64,000 nt of DNA from contig NZ_RCVZ01000002.1 in assembly GCF_003668575.1 (NCBI RefSeq), forward strand, positions 1 through 64,000. The letters are read 5' to 3'. How positions within the stretch are numbered: position 1 is the first letter of the stretch; every line of letters starts with the position of its first letter. Below, in pieces: positions 34,968 through 43,140 of this stretch. A model generated the notes under the pieces. The model was given only the letters and a program-made list of their open reading frames with translations, made no database searches and was not told the DNA's origin. This DNA is from Falsibacillus albus (lineage in GTDB: Bacteria; Bacillota; Bacilli; Bacillales; DSM-25281). The position numbers and the translations under genes were made by a program.

Positions 34968-36184
34968 CAGCTTTTTACCTCAAGGGATCCCCACAGTTCA
35001 AGTGCGGACCTTAATTCACCGTGGGCATCTGCCCCTTCCGAAAGTGACTTACCTGCCAAAACGGTTTCGATTGCCTGCCTGAATGCTTTGCCTCCTCCGC
35101 TTGCTCCTTTTGGATGTCCATGGACCCCTCCTCCAGCATTAATGATTGAGTCCGTCCCAAAATCATTGAAAAGCACCGGCACGAGACCGGGGTGGATACC
35201 TGCTGAAGGAACCGGGAACGTTGTCTTGAATTCATTTTCTTCAGTCAAAGCCTGTTTGATCTCCAGGGCCGCTCCTTTTTCTAATGCGACACTTCCATAT
35301 GGGGATGGAAAGAGGGAAAAATCTGCTCCGGCAACCCTCAATAATTTACCGAGCAGGAGACCATGCGATAATCCATACACATCCGAGCTGGTGAAAGCCC
35401 CGCTGTATGCCGGGTGGGCCATGAGCGGCAGCGAAATTTCACTTTCCTCCCTCAGCTCCTGCAATACATCCAAGCCATAGGTGAAAACGTTAAATAATAA
35501 AGCATCAGCACCAAGTTCACGTGCTCTCTTTGCTTTTTCCCTCAATTCGGACGTCCTTCCTGTCAGATTCACAGCATACAGGGTTTGGTGTCCTGTCTCT
35601 TCATAGACCTTAGAGAGTATTTTCCTTCCTTCAACAATTCTGCTAGTGAACGGTGTAAGCGGATTTTCGAATAATATTTCATCATCCTTTACTAAATCGA
35701 TTCCACCTTCTGCCTGTGCCTTCAACTGTTCCAGCAAAAAATCCATATCCCTGCCGATGACACCTTTGAAAATGCTCATCACTAATGGACGATCATAAAC
35801 ATCTAGCTTTTCCCGGATACCTTGTATACCGAATCGGGGTCCTGGAAAAAGTTTTCGCAGCTCTTTTGATAGCTCTAAATCAATCAATTTAATTTCTCCG
35901 TCCAATGACAGCTTGCCAAATACAGTCGTCAGGATTGCAGGCAAATCAGCTGAAAAGTTCAAGGCGGGGTATGCAATCTTAATAAGAGCATTCACTTTAT
36001 TTCCTGCATATCCCTTTTCTTCGACAGAGATTACACGTCCTTTATATTTTGCCAGCTGCCTTTGATCCAGCTGCGGCAGATCAGTCCAGGTTCCAACCGT
36101 TAAACCAAGTGCGATCCCTTCAGCTTTTTTCTCAAACGATCCAGGTTTGCCTAAAACGGAATAAGTCGCGATGACTTCACTCAT
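34967..36184 (-). CDS. mtnW: RuBisCO-like 2,3-diketo-5-methylthiopentyl-1-phosphate enolase MtnW
   Basis: The 405-residue RuBisCO-like protein has the barrel motif [10 protein letters not shown] with the lysine that is carbamylated and the acidic metal ligands, and the C-terminal phosphate-binding [14 protein letters not shown]. It tautomerises diketo-methylthiopentyl-1-phosphate and fixes no CO2. The start ATG 36184 has AAGGA 8 nt upstream; the frame stays open to TTG 36220 inside the terminator stem, which cannot be translated as a normal start. A SAM riboswitch precedes it. Confidence 0.95.
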   Translation of the reverse strand: MSEVIATYSVLGKPGSFEKKAEGIALGLTVGTWTDLPQLDQRQLAKYKGRVISVEEKGYAGNKVNALIKIAYPALNFSADLPAILTTVFGKLSLDGEIKLIDLELSKELRKLFPGPRFGIQGIREKLDVYDRPLVMSIFKGVIGRDMDFLLEQLKAQAEGGIDLVKDDEILFENPLTPFTSRIVEGRKILSKVYEETGHQTLYAVNLTGRTSELREKAKRARELGADALLFNVFTYGLDVLQELREESEISLPLMAHPAYSGAFTSSDVYGLSHGLLLGKLLRVAGADFSLFPSPYGSVALEKGAALEIKQALTEENEFKTTFPVPSAGIHPGLVPVLFNDFGTDSIINAGGGVHGHPKGASGGGKAFRQAIETVLAGKSLSEGADAHGELRSALELWGSLEVKS

Positions 36185-36203
36185 TTTCATCATCCTTTCA
36201 CAA

Positions 36204-36355
36204 TAAAAAAACCCCTTCAATAAGAAGAGGTTAAATGTACAACTCCTTCTTATCTCCCAGCTGCTGCTGCAAGAATTAGCACCGTGCTTAAAGTTAAAGC
36301 TTTAAGTCGGTTGCCGGGCTTCAACGGGCTCGTCCCTCCACCTGCTCTTGATAAG
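36204..36355 (-). promoter_or_regulatory. SAM-I (S-box) riboswitch of mtnWXBD with terminator
   Basis: The minus strand has the S-box core: P1 CTTATC (36350-36355) / GATAAG (36249-36254), AGAGCAGGTGGAGGGA, GCCCGGCAACC and CACGGTGCTAATTC. Downstream is a terminator, AACCTCTTC / GAAGGGGTT, plus seven T (36204-36232). The 3' P1 strand can pair with the terminator's 5' arm, so high SAM would end transcription. Confidence 0.95.
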
Positions 36356-36428
36356 AAATTCCAACTATCAGATTATTTATAATTGCCAATCAAATTAATT
36401 AGGATTATGACAGGGAAAAATTCTCATG

Positions 36429-37613
36429 TCAATCGTTTTTTGAAAAAACATGGATATTTTTTATTCTTTCAACTGCTTCTAGAAGCCTTTCCTCACTTGT
36501 CAGCAAACCTGCCCTGACAAATCCTTCCCCAAATTTTCCAAAGCCAATTCCGGGGGCTACCACTACCTTTGCCTCATTCAGCAGCAAGTCTGAAAATTCT
36601 TCAGAAGTGTAGCCGTCAGGGACTTTCAGCCATGCAAAGAACGAACCTTTTGGCGCGGACACTTCCCAGCCAATTCCACGGAGTCCTTTGATGAATGCGT
36701 CCCTCCTGGCCTCATACATCGCAACCAACTCATGCACACATTCCTGCGATTCCAAAAGCGCACATGCAGCAGCTTCTTGGACTGCCCCGAACAGACTGAC
36801 ATATAAATGGTCCTGAATGAGATTGATCGACTCTACGACACTAGCATTCCCCACAGCGAACCCAACTCTCCACCCAGCCATATTATACGTTTTGGATAAG
36901 GTGAAAATTTCGATTCCAATATCTTTTGACCCACTGGTTTGTAAAAAACTGATCGGCTTCTTACCCTCAAAACCAATTGAACCGTATGCAAAATCATGCA
37001 CGACGCATATCTCATTTTTCTTGGCAAAGGATACCGTTTCTTCGAAAAACTCTTCATTGGCTGTTGCTCCCGTCGGGTTGTTAGGATAATTCAGAAACAT
37101 CAGTTTAGCTTTTTCAACGATATCAGCTGGCAGTCCATTATAATCTGGCAAAAAATCATTTTCCTCTTTTAGCTCCATCACAGCCATTCTGGCATTTGCC
37201 ATCGCTACCCCGGACCAGTAATCGGGATATCCGGGATCAGGAACCAGGGCAGTCTCCCCTGGATTCAACAGGCAAAGCGGCAATTCCACAAGACCGGCTT
37301 TCCCTCCGAATAATACAGCCACTTCCTTTTCGGGATCCAATTCGACCCCATACTCTCTTTTATAAAATTGTGCTGCAGCTTCTTTCAAAAAAAGATTCCC
37401 CCTAAATGGAGAATATTTGTGGTGGCCAGGGTTTTGTGCAGCTTCCTGCAATTTTTTAACAATGTGCACCGGAGTTGGCTGATCTGGATTCCCTTGCCCC
37501 AAATTAATGACATCATGTCCTTCCTCAACCACTTTCCCTACTTTTTCAACCAATGAAGCAAAGAACTGCTTTGGCAATGAAGCTATCAAATTGGATGATT
37601 CAAAATGTTTCAT
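36429..37613 (-). CDS. mtnE: Aminotransferase MtnE of methionine salvage
   Basis: The 394-residue fold-type I aminotransferase has LGQGNPDQPTP, NYPNNPTGA and the PLP lysine in TLSKTYNMAGWRVG. Its place between mtnW and mtnU fits B. subtilis mtnE (ykrV), which makes methionine from 2-keto-4-methylthiobutyrate using glutamine and other donors. The start ATG 37613 has AGAGG 8 nt upstream. No S-box lies directly upstream, so it is outside the riboswitch control. It could also act in amino-acid synthesis elsewhere. Confidence 0.85.
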   Translation of the reverse strand: MKHFESSNLIASLPKQFFASLVEKVGKVVEEGHDVINLGQGNPDQPTPVHIVKKLQEAAQNPGHHKYSPFRGNLFLKEAAAQFYKREYGVELDPEKEVAVLFGGKAGLVELPLCLLNPGETALVPDPGYPDYWSGVAMANARMAVMELKEENDFLPDYNGLPADIVEKAKLMFLNYPNNPTGATANEEFFEETVSFAKKNEICVVHDFAYGSIGFEGKKPISFLQTSGSKDIGIEIFTLSKTYNMAGWRVGFAVGNASVVESINLIQDHLYVSLFGAVQEAAACALLESQECVHELVAMYEARRDAFIKGLRGIGWEVSAPKGSFFAWLKVPDGYTSEEFSDLLLNEAKVVVAPGIGFGKFGEGFVRAGLLTSEERLLEAVERIKNIHVFSKND

Positions 37614-37743
37614 TCCTTCACCCTCTATCATTATTTTAAATTTATTCATCTTTCCACTTTAAAAATCTAGTCACAAATGATATAACGGAAAAAGCAAGTT
37701 GTAAAGTACAAATTTTCTAATTATTCATAAAGGAGAAAAATTT

Positions 37744-38526
37744 ATGAAGATCAAAGTCGCCTGCATTCAAATGGATATTGCATTCGGCCAGCCTGAAAGA
37801 AATTTTGAAAACGCCTTCCGATGGATTGAAGAAGCTGCCCGTTCCCAATGCAGACTCATAGTCCTGCCAGAACTTTGGACTACGGGCTATGACTTGCCGA
37901 GATTAAACGAAATTGGTGATCCAAATGGTGAGCAGCTAAAAGGTTTTTTGAAGAAATGCGCGAAGAAATTCAACGTGGATATTATCGGCGGTTCAACCGC
38001 TCAGATAAAGGACTCGAAATTTTATAATTCACTTTTCGCAGTGGATAAAAATGGTCAAGTTGTTAAGGAATATAGTAAATTGCATTTATTTAAACTGATG
38101 GATGAACATCATTTCTTATCCTCCGGCAGGGACCATGCATTGTTCAATCTGAATGGACATACATTCGCTAGTTTTATTTGCTATGATATACGATTCCCTG
38201 AGTGGCTGCGCAAACATGTCCTGCAAGGGGCTGAAGCCATTTTTGTAGTAGCGGAGTGGCCGTTGCCCCGTCTGAATCATTGGAAAACCCTCTTGGTGGC
38301 AAGAGCGATTGAAAATCAATGCTATGTCGTAGCCTGTAATCGAAGTGGTGACGACCCTAAGAATACATTTGCCGGCCATTCCTTGATAATAGACCCTTGG
38401 GGGGAAATCATTGCCGAAGGATCTGAAGGGGAGGGATTGATCGTAGGGGAAATCGATATGGATCTCGTGAAAAAAGTCAGAAAGCAGATTCCTGTATTCG
38501 ACGATCGCTTATCGGACTTTTATTAA
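37744..38526 (+). CDS. mtnU: Carbon-nitrogen hydrolase MtnU (omega-amidase-like)
   Basis: The 260-residue nitrilase-superfamily enzyme has the catalytic triad: Glu in LPELWTTGYD, Lys in YSKLHLFKLM and Cys in FICYDIRFPEW. In B. subtilis mtnU (ykrU) lies between mtnK and mtnE and is thought to hydrolyse the alpha-ketoglutaramate left when glutamine is the amino donor. AGGAG precedes ATG 37744. It is divergent from mtnE. Confidence 0.88.
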   Translation: MKIKVACIQMDIAFGQPERNFENAFRWIEEAARSQCRLIVLPELWTTGYDLPRLNEIGDPNGEQLKGFLKKCAKKFNVDIIGGSTAQIKDSKFYNSLFAVDKNGQVVKEYSKLHLFKLMDEHHFLSSGRDHALFNLNGHTFASFICYDIRFPEWLRKHVLQGAEAIFVVAEWPLPRLNHWKTLLVARAIENQCYVVACNRSGDDPKNTFAGHSLIIDPWGEIIAEGSEGEGLIVGEIDMDLVKKVRKQIPVFDDRLSDFY

Positions 38527-38618
38527 TATTCAAACTTTTTCTTGACACAGGTAATTTCTTCTTGTTATGATTTGCATCAAGCGAGATTGAATTGATCAGC
38601 TTTAAACAAAATGAATAA

Positions 38619-38828
38619 CTCTTATCAAGAGCAGGCTGAGGGATTTGGCCCTATGAAGCCCAGCAACCGACCGTAATACCGTTGTGAAACGGGGCGTATA
38701 ATTTCGCCTGAGGTATTTCCTCATAAGGCACGGTGCTAATTCCAACAGAAAGGTGTACTTTCTGGCAGATAAGAGGTGCGAAGCATTAATCTTCAAGCCT
38801 CTTTCATAAAATCGAAAGAGGCTTTTTC
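38619..38828 (+). promoter_or_regulatory. SAM-I (S-box) riboswitch of mtnKA with terminator
   Basis: P1 pairs CTCTTATC (38619-38626) with GATAAGAG (38768-38775). Inside are AGAGCAGGCTGAGGGAT, GCCCAGCAACCGACC and CACGGTGCTAATTCC, all S-box landmarks. The terminator AAGCCTCTTTC / GAAAGAGGCTT plus T run is at 38795-38828, and the 3' P1 strand (AAGAGG) complements its 5' arm. Confidence 0.96.
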
Positions 38829-38868
38829 ATTTATTTGATGAAGCCTCTAAACTTTGGAGGTTGCTCAA

Positions 38869-40056
38869 ATGGCATTGGCAAAAGAAAAAATTTATGAACC
38901 GCTGAATGAAGATTCAGCGGTCGTGCTTGTAAAGGATTTAGGACTTTTTGAGAAGGAAATTTTATTGGAATGCGAGGAAATCGGTGATGGAAACTTGAAT
39001 CTTGTCTTCCGCATAGCCGACAGACTCAATAATAAAAGCGTGATCATTAAGCAAGCACTCCCATACGCAAAAGTTGTCGGAGAAAGCTGGCCGCTTACAT
39101 TGCAGCGTGCACAGATCGAAGCGGATGCCTTAAAGATTTATCACCAGCACACGCCGAATCTTGTCCCCAAGGTTCATTATACGAACAATGACCTGGCTGT
39201 CACAATCATGGAAGATCTCTCTCATTTAAAAATCACCAGGTCCGGACTGATAGAGGGCGAATCATATCCATTACTTTCAGGTCATATCGGGGAATTTTTA
39301 GCTAAATCCCTATTTTACACTTCAGATTATTATTTAACTCCTCCGGCAAAGAAAGCACTTGCTAAGAAATTTTACAATCCTGAACTATGTAAAATTACTG
39401 AAGATCTTGTGTTTACAGATCCATTTTTTAATAGTGAAACGAATGAATTTGAAGAAGAATTGACGGATGATGTCCAAAAGCTCTGGAATGACCTGGTGTT
39501 GAAGCTGGAAGCAGCCAAACTCAAAAAAAGTTTTTTGACTGAAGGAGAAGCTTTGATCCATGGGGACCTTCATACAGGAAGCATTTTCAGCAGCAATGAA
39601 GAAACAAAGGTCATCGATCCCGAATTTGCTTTCTTTGGCCCCATCGGATTTGATATAGGACAATTCTTTGCCAACCTTCTATTTCAAATCATATCCGATA
39701 CTGGAAAAGAGAAGATCATCTTAGACCATATCTCAAACACTTGGAACAGCTTTCAAACGATATATTCGGACCTTTGGCTGTCAGAAAGCCATGAAAAATA
39801 TACCCGTGTGGAAGGATATTTGGATTATGTATTAAAGAAATGCCTCCAGGACGCAATCGGCTTTGCGGGATGTGAACTCATCAGGAGGACGATCGGGCTT
39901 GCACACGTACAAGATCTAGATGGCATCCCCTCATTCGATAAACGATTGCAGGCTAAACGGAACAGTCTATCATTAGGCAGGGAGATGATTGTCCACCGAG
40001 CGGATTTCCAGGAAATTTCTGGTTTTATCGATTATTTAAGGACATTTCAATTTTAG
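38869..40056 (+). CDS. mtnK: Methylthioribose kinase MtnK
   Basis: The 395-residue kinase of the choline-kinase/APH fold has GDGNLNLVFRI near the N-terminus, the catalytic-loop motif LIHGDLHTGSIF and the metal-binding DPEFAFFGPIGFDIG. It phosphorylates 5-methylthioribose on C1. GGAGG lies 8 nt before ATG 38869; TTG 38854 overlaps it. It is first in the mtnKA operon behind an S-box. Confidence 0.95.
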   Translation: MALAKEKIYEPLNEDSAVVLVKDLGLFEKEILLECEEIGDGNLNLVFRIADRLNNKSVIIKQALPYAKVVGESWPLTLQRAQIEADALKIYHQHTPNLVPKVHYTNNDLAVTIMEDLSHLKITRSGLIEGESYPLLSGHIGEFLAKSLFYTSDYYLTPPAKKALAKKFYNPELCKITEDLVFTDPFFNSETNEFEEELTDDVQKLWNDLVLKLEAAKLKKSFLTEGEALIHGDLHTGSIFSSNEETKVIDPEFAFFGPIGFDIGQFFANLLFQIISDTGKEKIILDHISNTWNSFQTIYSDLWLSESHEKYTRVEGYLDYVLKKCLQDAIGFAGCELIRRTIGLAHVQDLDGIPSFDKRLQAKRNSLSLGREMIVHRADFQEISGFIDYLRTFQF

Positions 40057-40092
40057 CTTGTTGAAGCGAACTAGAGAAAAGGAGTCTTTTTC

Positions 40093-41151
40093 ATGACTTT
40101 GAACACTTCTTTCCATATACCAGTATCGGTAGAGTGGAATAACGATCATATCAAGATTTTGAACCAGCAGGTGCTCCCACAGACTGAAGAATATATGGAA
40201 TTGCGCACACTTCATGATGTGCATGAAGCGATCCAATCCTTGAAAGTCAGGGGAGCACCGGCAATCGGGATAGCTGGTGCATATGGCCTGGCAATGGCAG
40301 CCGCCCATTATGAAACGGAAGACATTACTGAATTTATTGCACTACTAGAAAAGGATACTGGTTATTTATCTTCCTCCCGACCAACTGCAGTCAATTTAAA
40401 TTGGGCATTGACCCGTTTAAACCGGGCCGCGCAAAAGTCGAAAAGTGTGAATGAAGCCAAAACCGAACTCCTTCATGAAGCGATTCGCATACATACCGAG
40501 GATGAAGAAATGTGCAGGCAGATTGGGGAGTATTCACTGACCTTATTACATGCTGAAGAACCTGTCATGACCATTTGCAACGCCGGTTCCATCGCAACTG
40601 CAAAATATGGGACTGCCCTTGCCCCCTTTCATTTAGCTATGGAAAGAGGCAAGCAATTCACGGTTTATGCATGTGAAACAAGACCGCTTCTGCAAGGCTC
40701 GCGCCTGACTGTGTGGGAACTGGAGAAGTCAGGCGTCGATGTTACGTTGATTTCGGATAGCATGGCTGCTTATACGATACAGGAAAAAGGGATAAAGGCA
40801 ATCATCGTCGGTGCTGATCGTATTGCCCTCAATGGTGATACTGCCAATAAAATAGGTACATTCGGACTTGCTTTGCTTGCAAAAGCATTTCAAATTCCTT
40901 TTTATGTGGCGGCACCGACATCAACATTCGATTTTTCAATCGATTCTGGAAGTGATATTCCTATCGAAGAACGGAATCCAGAAGAGCTGAAATCGATTCA
41001 AGGAATCTTCACTTCCACCGAGAGCGCCAAAGTATTTAATCCTGCTTTTGATGTCACACCATCAAACCTTATCACAGCAATCATTACCGAAAAGGGAATT
41101 GTATATCCCGATTACCGTAAATCTATATTAAAATTGAAGCCCGAGGCATAA
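40093..41151 (+). CDS. mtnA: Methylthioribose-1-phosphate isomerase MtnA
   Basis: The 352-residue protein of the eIF2B-alpha-like isomerase family has [15 protein letters not shown], the catalytic cysteine in [14 protein letters not shown] (about 160) and the catalytic aspartate in [18 protein letters not shown] (about 240). It converts methylthioribose-1-phosphate to the ribulose form. AAAAGGAG precedes the ATG, 36 nt after mtnK. A long terminator follows at 41268. Confidence 0.96.
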   Translation: MTLNTSFHIPVSVEWNNDHIKILNQQVLPQTEEYMELRTLHDVHEAIQSLKVRGAPAIGIAGAYGLAMAAAHYETEDITEFIALLEKDTGYLSSSRPTAVNLNWALTRLNRAAQKSKSVNEAKTELLHEAIRIHTEDEEMCRQIGEYSLTLLHAEEPVMTICNAGSIATAKYGTALAPFHLAMERGKQFTVYACETRPLLQGSRLTVWELEKSGVDVTLISDSMAAYTIQEKGIKAIIVGADRIALNGDTANKIGTFGLALLAKAFQIPFYVAAPTSTFDFSIDSGSDIPIEERNPEELKSIQGIFTSTESAKVFNPAFDVTPSNLITAIITEKGIVYPDYRKSILKLKPEA

Positions 41152-41267
41152 GGTTTGAACATAATTAATTCACATCACTTATAAGGCGATCATTATCAGG
41201 ATTACTCATATATTTAGGATTGTTATTACATCCCATTTGATTTCCGCGCTTTAACAAAATCTATTAA

Positions 41268-41320
41268 AAGATCCGAACAATAATTCTAATAAAAGAATTT
41301 GAATTATTGTTCGGATCTTT
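41268..41320 (+). terminator. mtnKA terminator
   Basis: A stem of about 20 bp, opening AAAGATCCGAACAATAATTC and closing with its complement, is followed by TTTC. Confidence 0.85.
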
Positions 41321-41374
41321 CTTCGACTAAAATACTTTTGTCCCTGCCTCTTTGGTATAGTGGGATTCTTCTGT

Positions 41375-41854
41375 TCAACTCCAATTAGAAATCTTCTTTT
41401 GACAGCAGTATATCTTTTTTCCTTTCCATTCTTTCTGGGTATATTGCTGAAAGCCAAGTGATTCCCAAAAGCGTCGAGCACCTCTGTTTCCATCAATGAT
41501 TCCCAGTCTTGCTTCTTTGAAGCCCCTATTAATTAATTTCTCTTCAAAGAGGTGATACACCTCTTTTCCTTTACCTTTTTTTTGCATACTGGAATGAAGA
41601 ACTAACAAGCCGATCCACGGTTTTCCGTCCTTTGGATTATGCGGACAAAAGTCGATGATTCCGATCCATCTGTCGTTTTCCTTTACTAAATAGCGTTCAG
41701 TCTCCAACTCAACACTTTCCTTGTATTCTTCTTTTATATCCTTTTCAAAAAGGAGCTCACGTCCATGTGTCAGGAGATTGTATGCAGGGTTTGAATTCAT
41801 GATGGCCAGCTCAATTTCCATCCATTCTTGTTTGTTTTTTTCAAACGTGATCAT
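41375..41854 (-). CDS. GNAT-family N-acetyltransferase
   Basis: The 159-residue protein has the GNAT core: WIGIIDFCPHN, then GLLVLHSSMQKKGKGKEVYHLF (the acetyl-CoA loop, with QKKGKGK in place of RGxGxG), EARLGIIDGNRGARRFWESLGF and the final beta strand. The substrate is unknown. Its ATG overlaps the stop of the upstream ArsR-type regulator in ATGA, so the two are translationally coupled. The fused control suggests the regulator adjusts this enzyme. Confidence 0.82.
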   Translation of the reverse strand: MITFEKNKQEWMEIELAIMNSNPAYNLLTHGRELLFEKDIKEEYKESVELETERYLVKENDRWIGIIDFCPHNPKDGKPWIGLLVLHSSMQKKGKGKEVYHLFEEKLINRGFKEARLGIIDGNRGARRFWESLGFQQYTQKEWKGKKIYCCQKKISNWS

Positions 41855-42441
41855 GATTCTATTTTTGCCCACATTTCCTTTGGATTTAATTCATAAATAT
41901 TATTTTCTCGATACATATAATGGTTGATGATGAACTCTCTTCGAATCGTGGCGAAATCATCATGAAAATTCTTAATATATTCATTGATTTCTTTTTCTGG
42001 GTATTTCCGTCCTTTTTCCAGCCCTTCTACCAAGTGTTCAAATACATATAACTTTTTCTTGCGCTGCGCCGGAATTGATTTCAACCTGCCATCCTTTGTA
42101 AAAAAATTGCGTAGTACACTTTGCTTTTCAATCGTCAATTTGTCCATTTCGGCTCCTCCTTCATGTTTCTCTTTGACATATTCCAATAATGCAGCTGAAT
42201 GCTCTTTCAACAGCTTGTGGTTGAGATGAAAATAGATGGTATTTTTATCTCTTCTCTGGAAAACGAGATTTATCTCCTTCAATTTGTTTAAGTGATGGGA
42301 GATCGTAGGTGGAGTCACTCCGAGCTTCCCAGCCAGCGCCTGTCCATGCAGCGGACCACTTTGAGCCAAAAGAGTGATGATCCTCACCCTGGTAGGATCA
42401 CCCATTGTTTTATGAAAGGCAACAATCCGGTTTAATTGCAA
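41851..42441 (-). CDS. ArsR-type regulator with DUF2087 domain
   Basis: The 196-residue protein has an N-terminal winged helix of the ArsR type (FHKTMGDPTRVRIITLLAQSGPLHGQALAGKLGVTPPTISHHL, about 9-52) and a C-terminal DUF2087 domain (about 100-190, FFTKDGRLKSIPAQRKKKL, EKEINEYIKNFHDDFATIRRE). The cysteines typical of metal-sensing ArsR members are not seen. The start is TTG 42441, with GGGGTG upstream. A perfect 46-bp palindrome lies 15 nt upstream and is a likely autoregulatory operator. Confidence 0.83.
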   Translation of the reverse strand: MQLNRIVAFHKTMGDPTRVRIITLLAQSGPLHGQALAGKLGVTPPTISHHLNKLKEINLVFQRRDKNTIYFHLNHKLLKEHSAALLEYVKEKHEGGAEMDKLTIEKQSVLRNFFTKDGRLKSIPAQRKKKLYVFEHLVEGLEKGRKYPEKEINEYIKNFHDDFATIRREFIINHYMYRENNIYELNPKEMWAKIES

Positions 42442-42456
42442 ACTAACACCCCATTA

Positions 42457-42502
42457 AAACTAATTTTATTATCATCTAATTAGATGATAATAAAATTAGT
42501 TT
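42457..42502. promoter_or_regulatory. Perfect 46-bp palindrome upstream of the ArsR/DUF2087 gene
   Basis: Two 23-nt arms are exactly complementary without a spacer, centred on ATCTAATTAGAT between 42479 and 42480. The position and symmetry suggest a dimeric repressor operator. No T-run hairpin geometry with a loop is present, which argues against a terminator. Confidence 0.6.
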
Positions 42503-42516
42503 AATTTGTCAATAAG

Positions 42517-42549
42517 AAAACTCCTACGCATCAGTCGGAGGAGTTTTTT
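42517..42549 (+). terminator. Terminator-like hairpin
   Basis: The stem AAACTCCT / AGGAGTTT with T run lies between the palindrome and ogt. No plus-strand gene ends here, so on the minus strand it probably ends the kinE-ogt transcript. Confidence 0.6.
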
Positions 42550-42644
42550 GAAATTTTTATTATGATCGGTTAGATACGGCTGATTTACATGTAATAAAAA
42601 CAACCTTTCGTAATCATTAAAAATCAATTTTTCGCTATTGAATT

Positions 42645-43127
42645 TTACAACGCGTTCTCCAAATATAGGAGCCTTTCTTTTTTATCCACTTGATCTCCTG
42701 CATATCCAGTTAGTGCCCGATTCTTACCGATTACTCGATGGCAAGGGATGATGATCGGAAATTTATTCGCTTTGTTCGCTTGGCCAATCGCCCGAACGGC
42801 ATTAATGTTGTCAATGGCCAAGGCAATATCCTGGTAAGAGCATGTTTTACCATATGGAATTGCCTGAAGCTGCTCCCATACTTTCTTTTGAAACTCTGTC
42901 CCTTTGATTTGGAGAGGAAGATCAAATGTCATTCTCTCACCTCTAAAATATTCTTTTAATTGTTTCTTGGCGTTAAGAAGTATATCCTCATCCGATGTTT
43001 CCTTCCAATCCTGTTTCGCATGTTGTTGAAAATCACTTTCGTCCAAGAAGATGGAAGTGAGAAAACCATCTTCTCCACTTAGATAGAGTGTACCGATTGG
43101 ACTTTCGAGCCTTGTATAATAAACGAT
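42645..43127 (-). CDS. ogt: Methylated-DNA-protein cysteine methyltransferase Ogt
   Basis: The 160-residue DNA repair protein has the alkyl-acceptor motif IPCHRVIG, QANKANKFP and the helix-turn-helix GKTCSYQDIALAI. It removes alkyl groups from O6-alkylguanine. Homology begins at YYTRLESPIG. The ribosome binding site TAAGGAGG overlaps the kinE stop, and 8 nt later the only in-frame codon that could start the protein is ATC (43125-43127). No ATG, GTG or TTG is in frame there; the next upstream one (TTG 43211) lies well inside kinE. It follows kinE, as in B. subtilis. Confidence 0.85.
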   Translation of the reverse strand: MVYYTRLESPIGTLYLSGEDGFLTSIFLDESDFQQHAKQDWKETSDEDILLNAKKQLKEYFRGERMTFDLPLQIKGTEFQKKVWEQLQAIPYGKTCSYQDIALAIDNINAVRAIGQANKANKFPIIIPCHRVIGKNRALTGYAGDQVDKKERLLYLENAL

Positions 43128-43140
43128 TTTTGCAACCTCC

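Noticed and set aside
34967-36184. Carbon-fixing RuBisCO
   Set aside because: The RuBisCO-like protein lies in a complete mtn operon behind an S-box and shows MtnW features, so it is the enolase, not a carboxylase.
41234-41256. TTTGATTTCCGCGCTTTAAC resembling a repeat arm
   Set aside because: Only one arm-like stretch is present, with no partner or core; at most a remnant.
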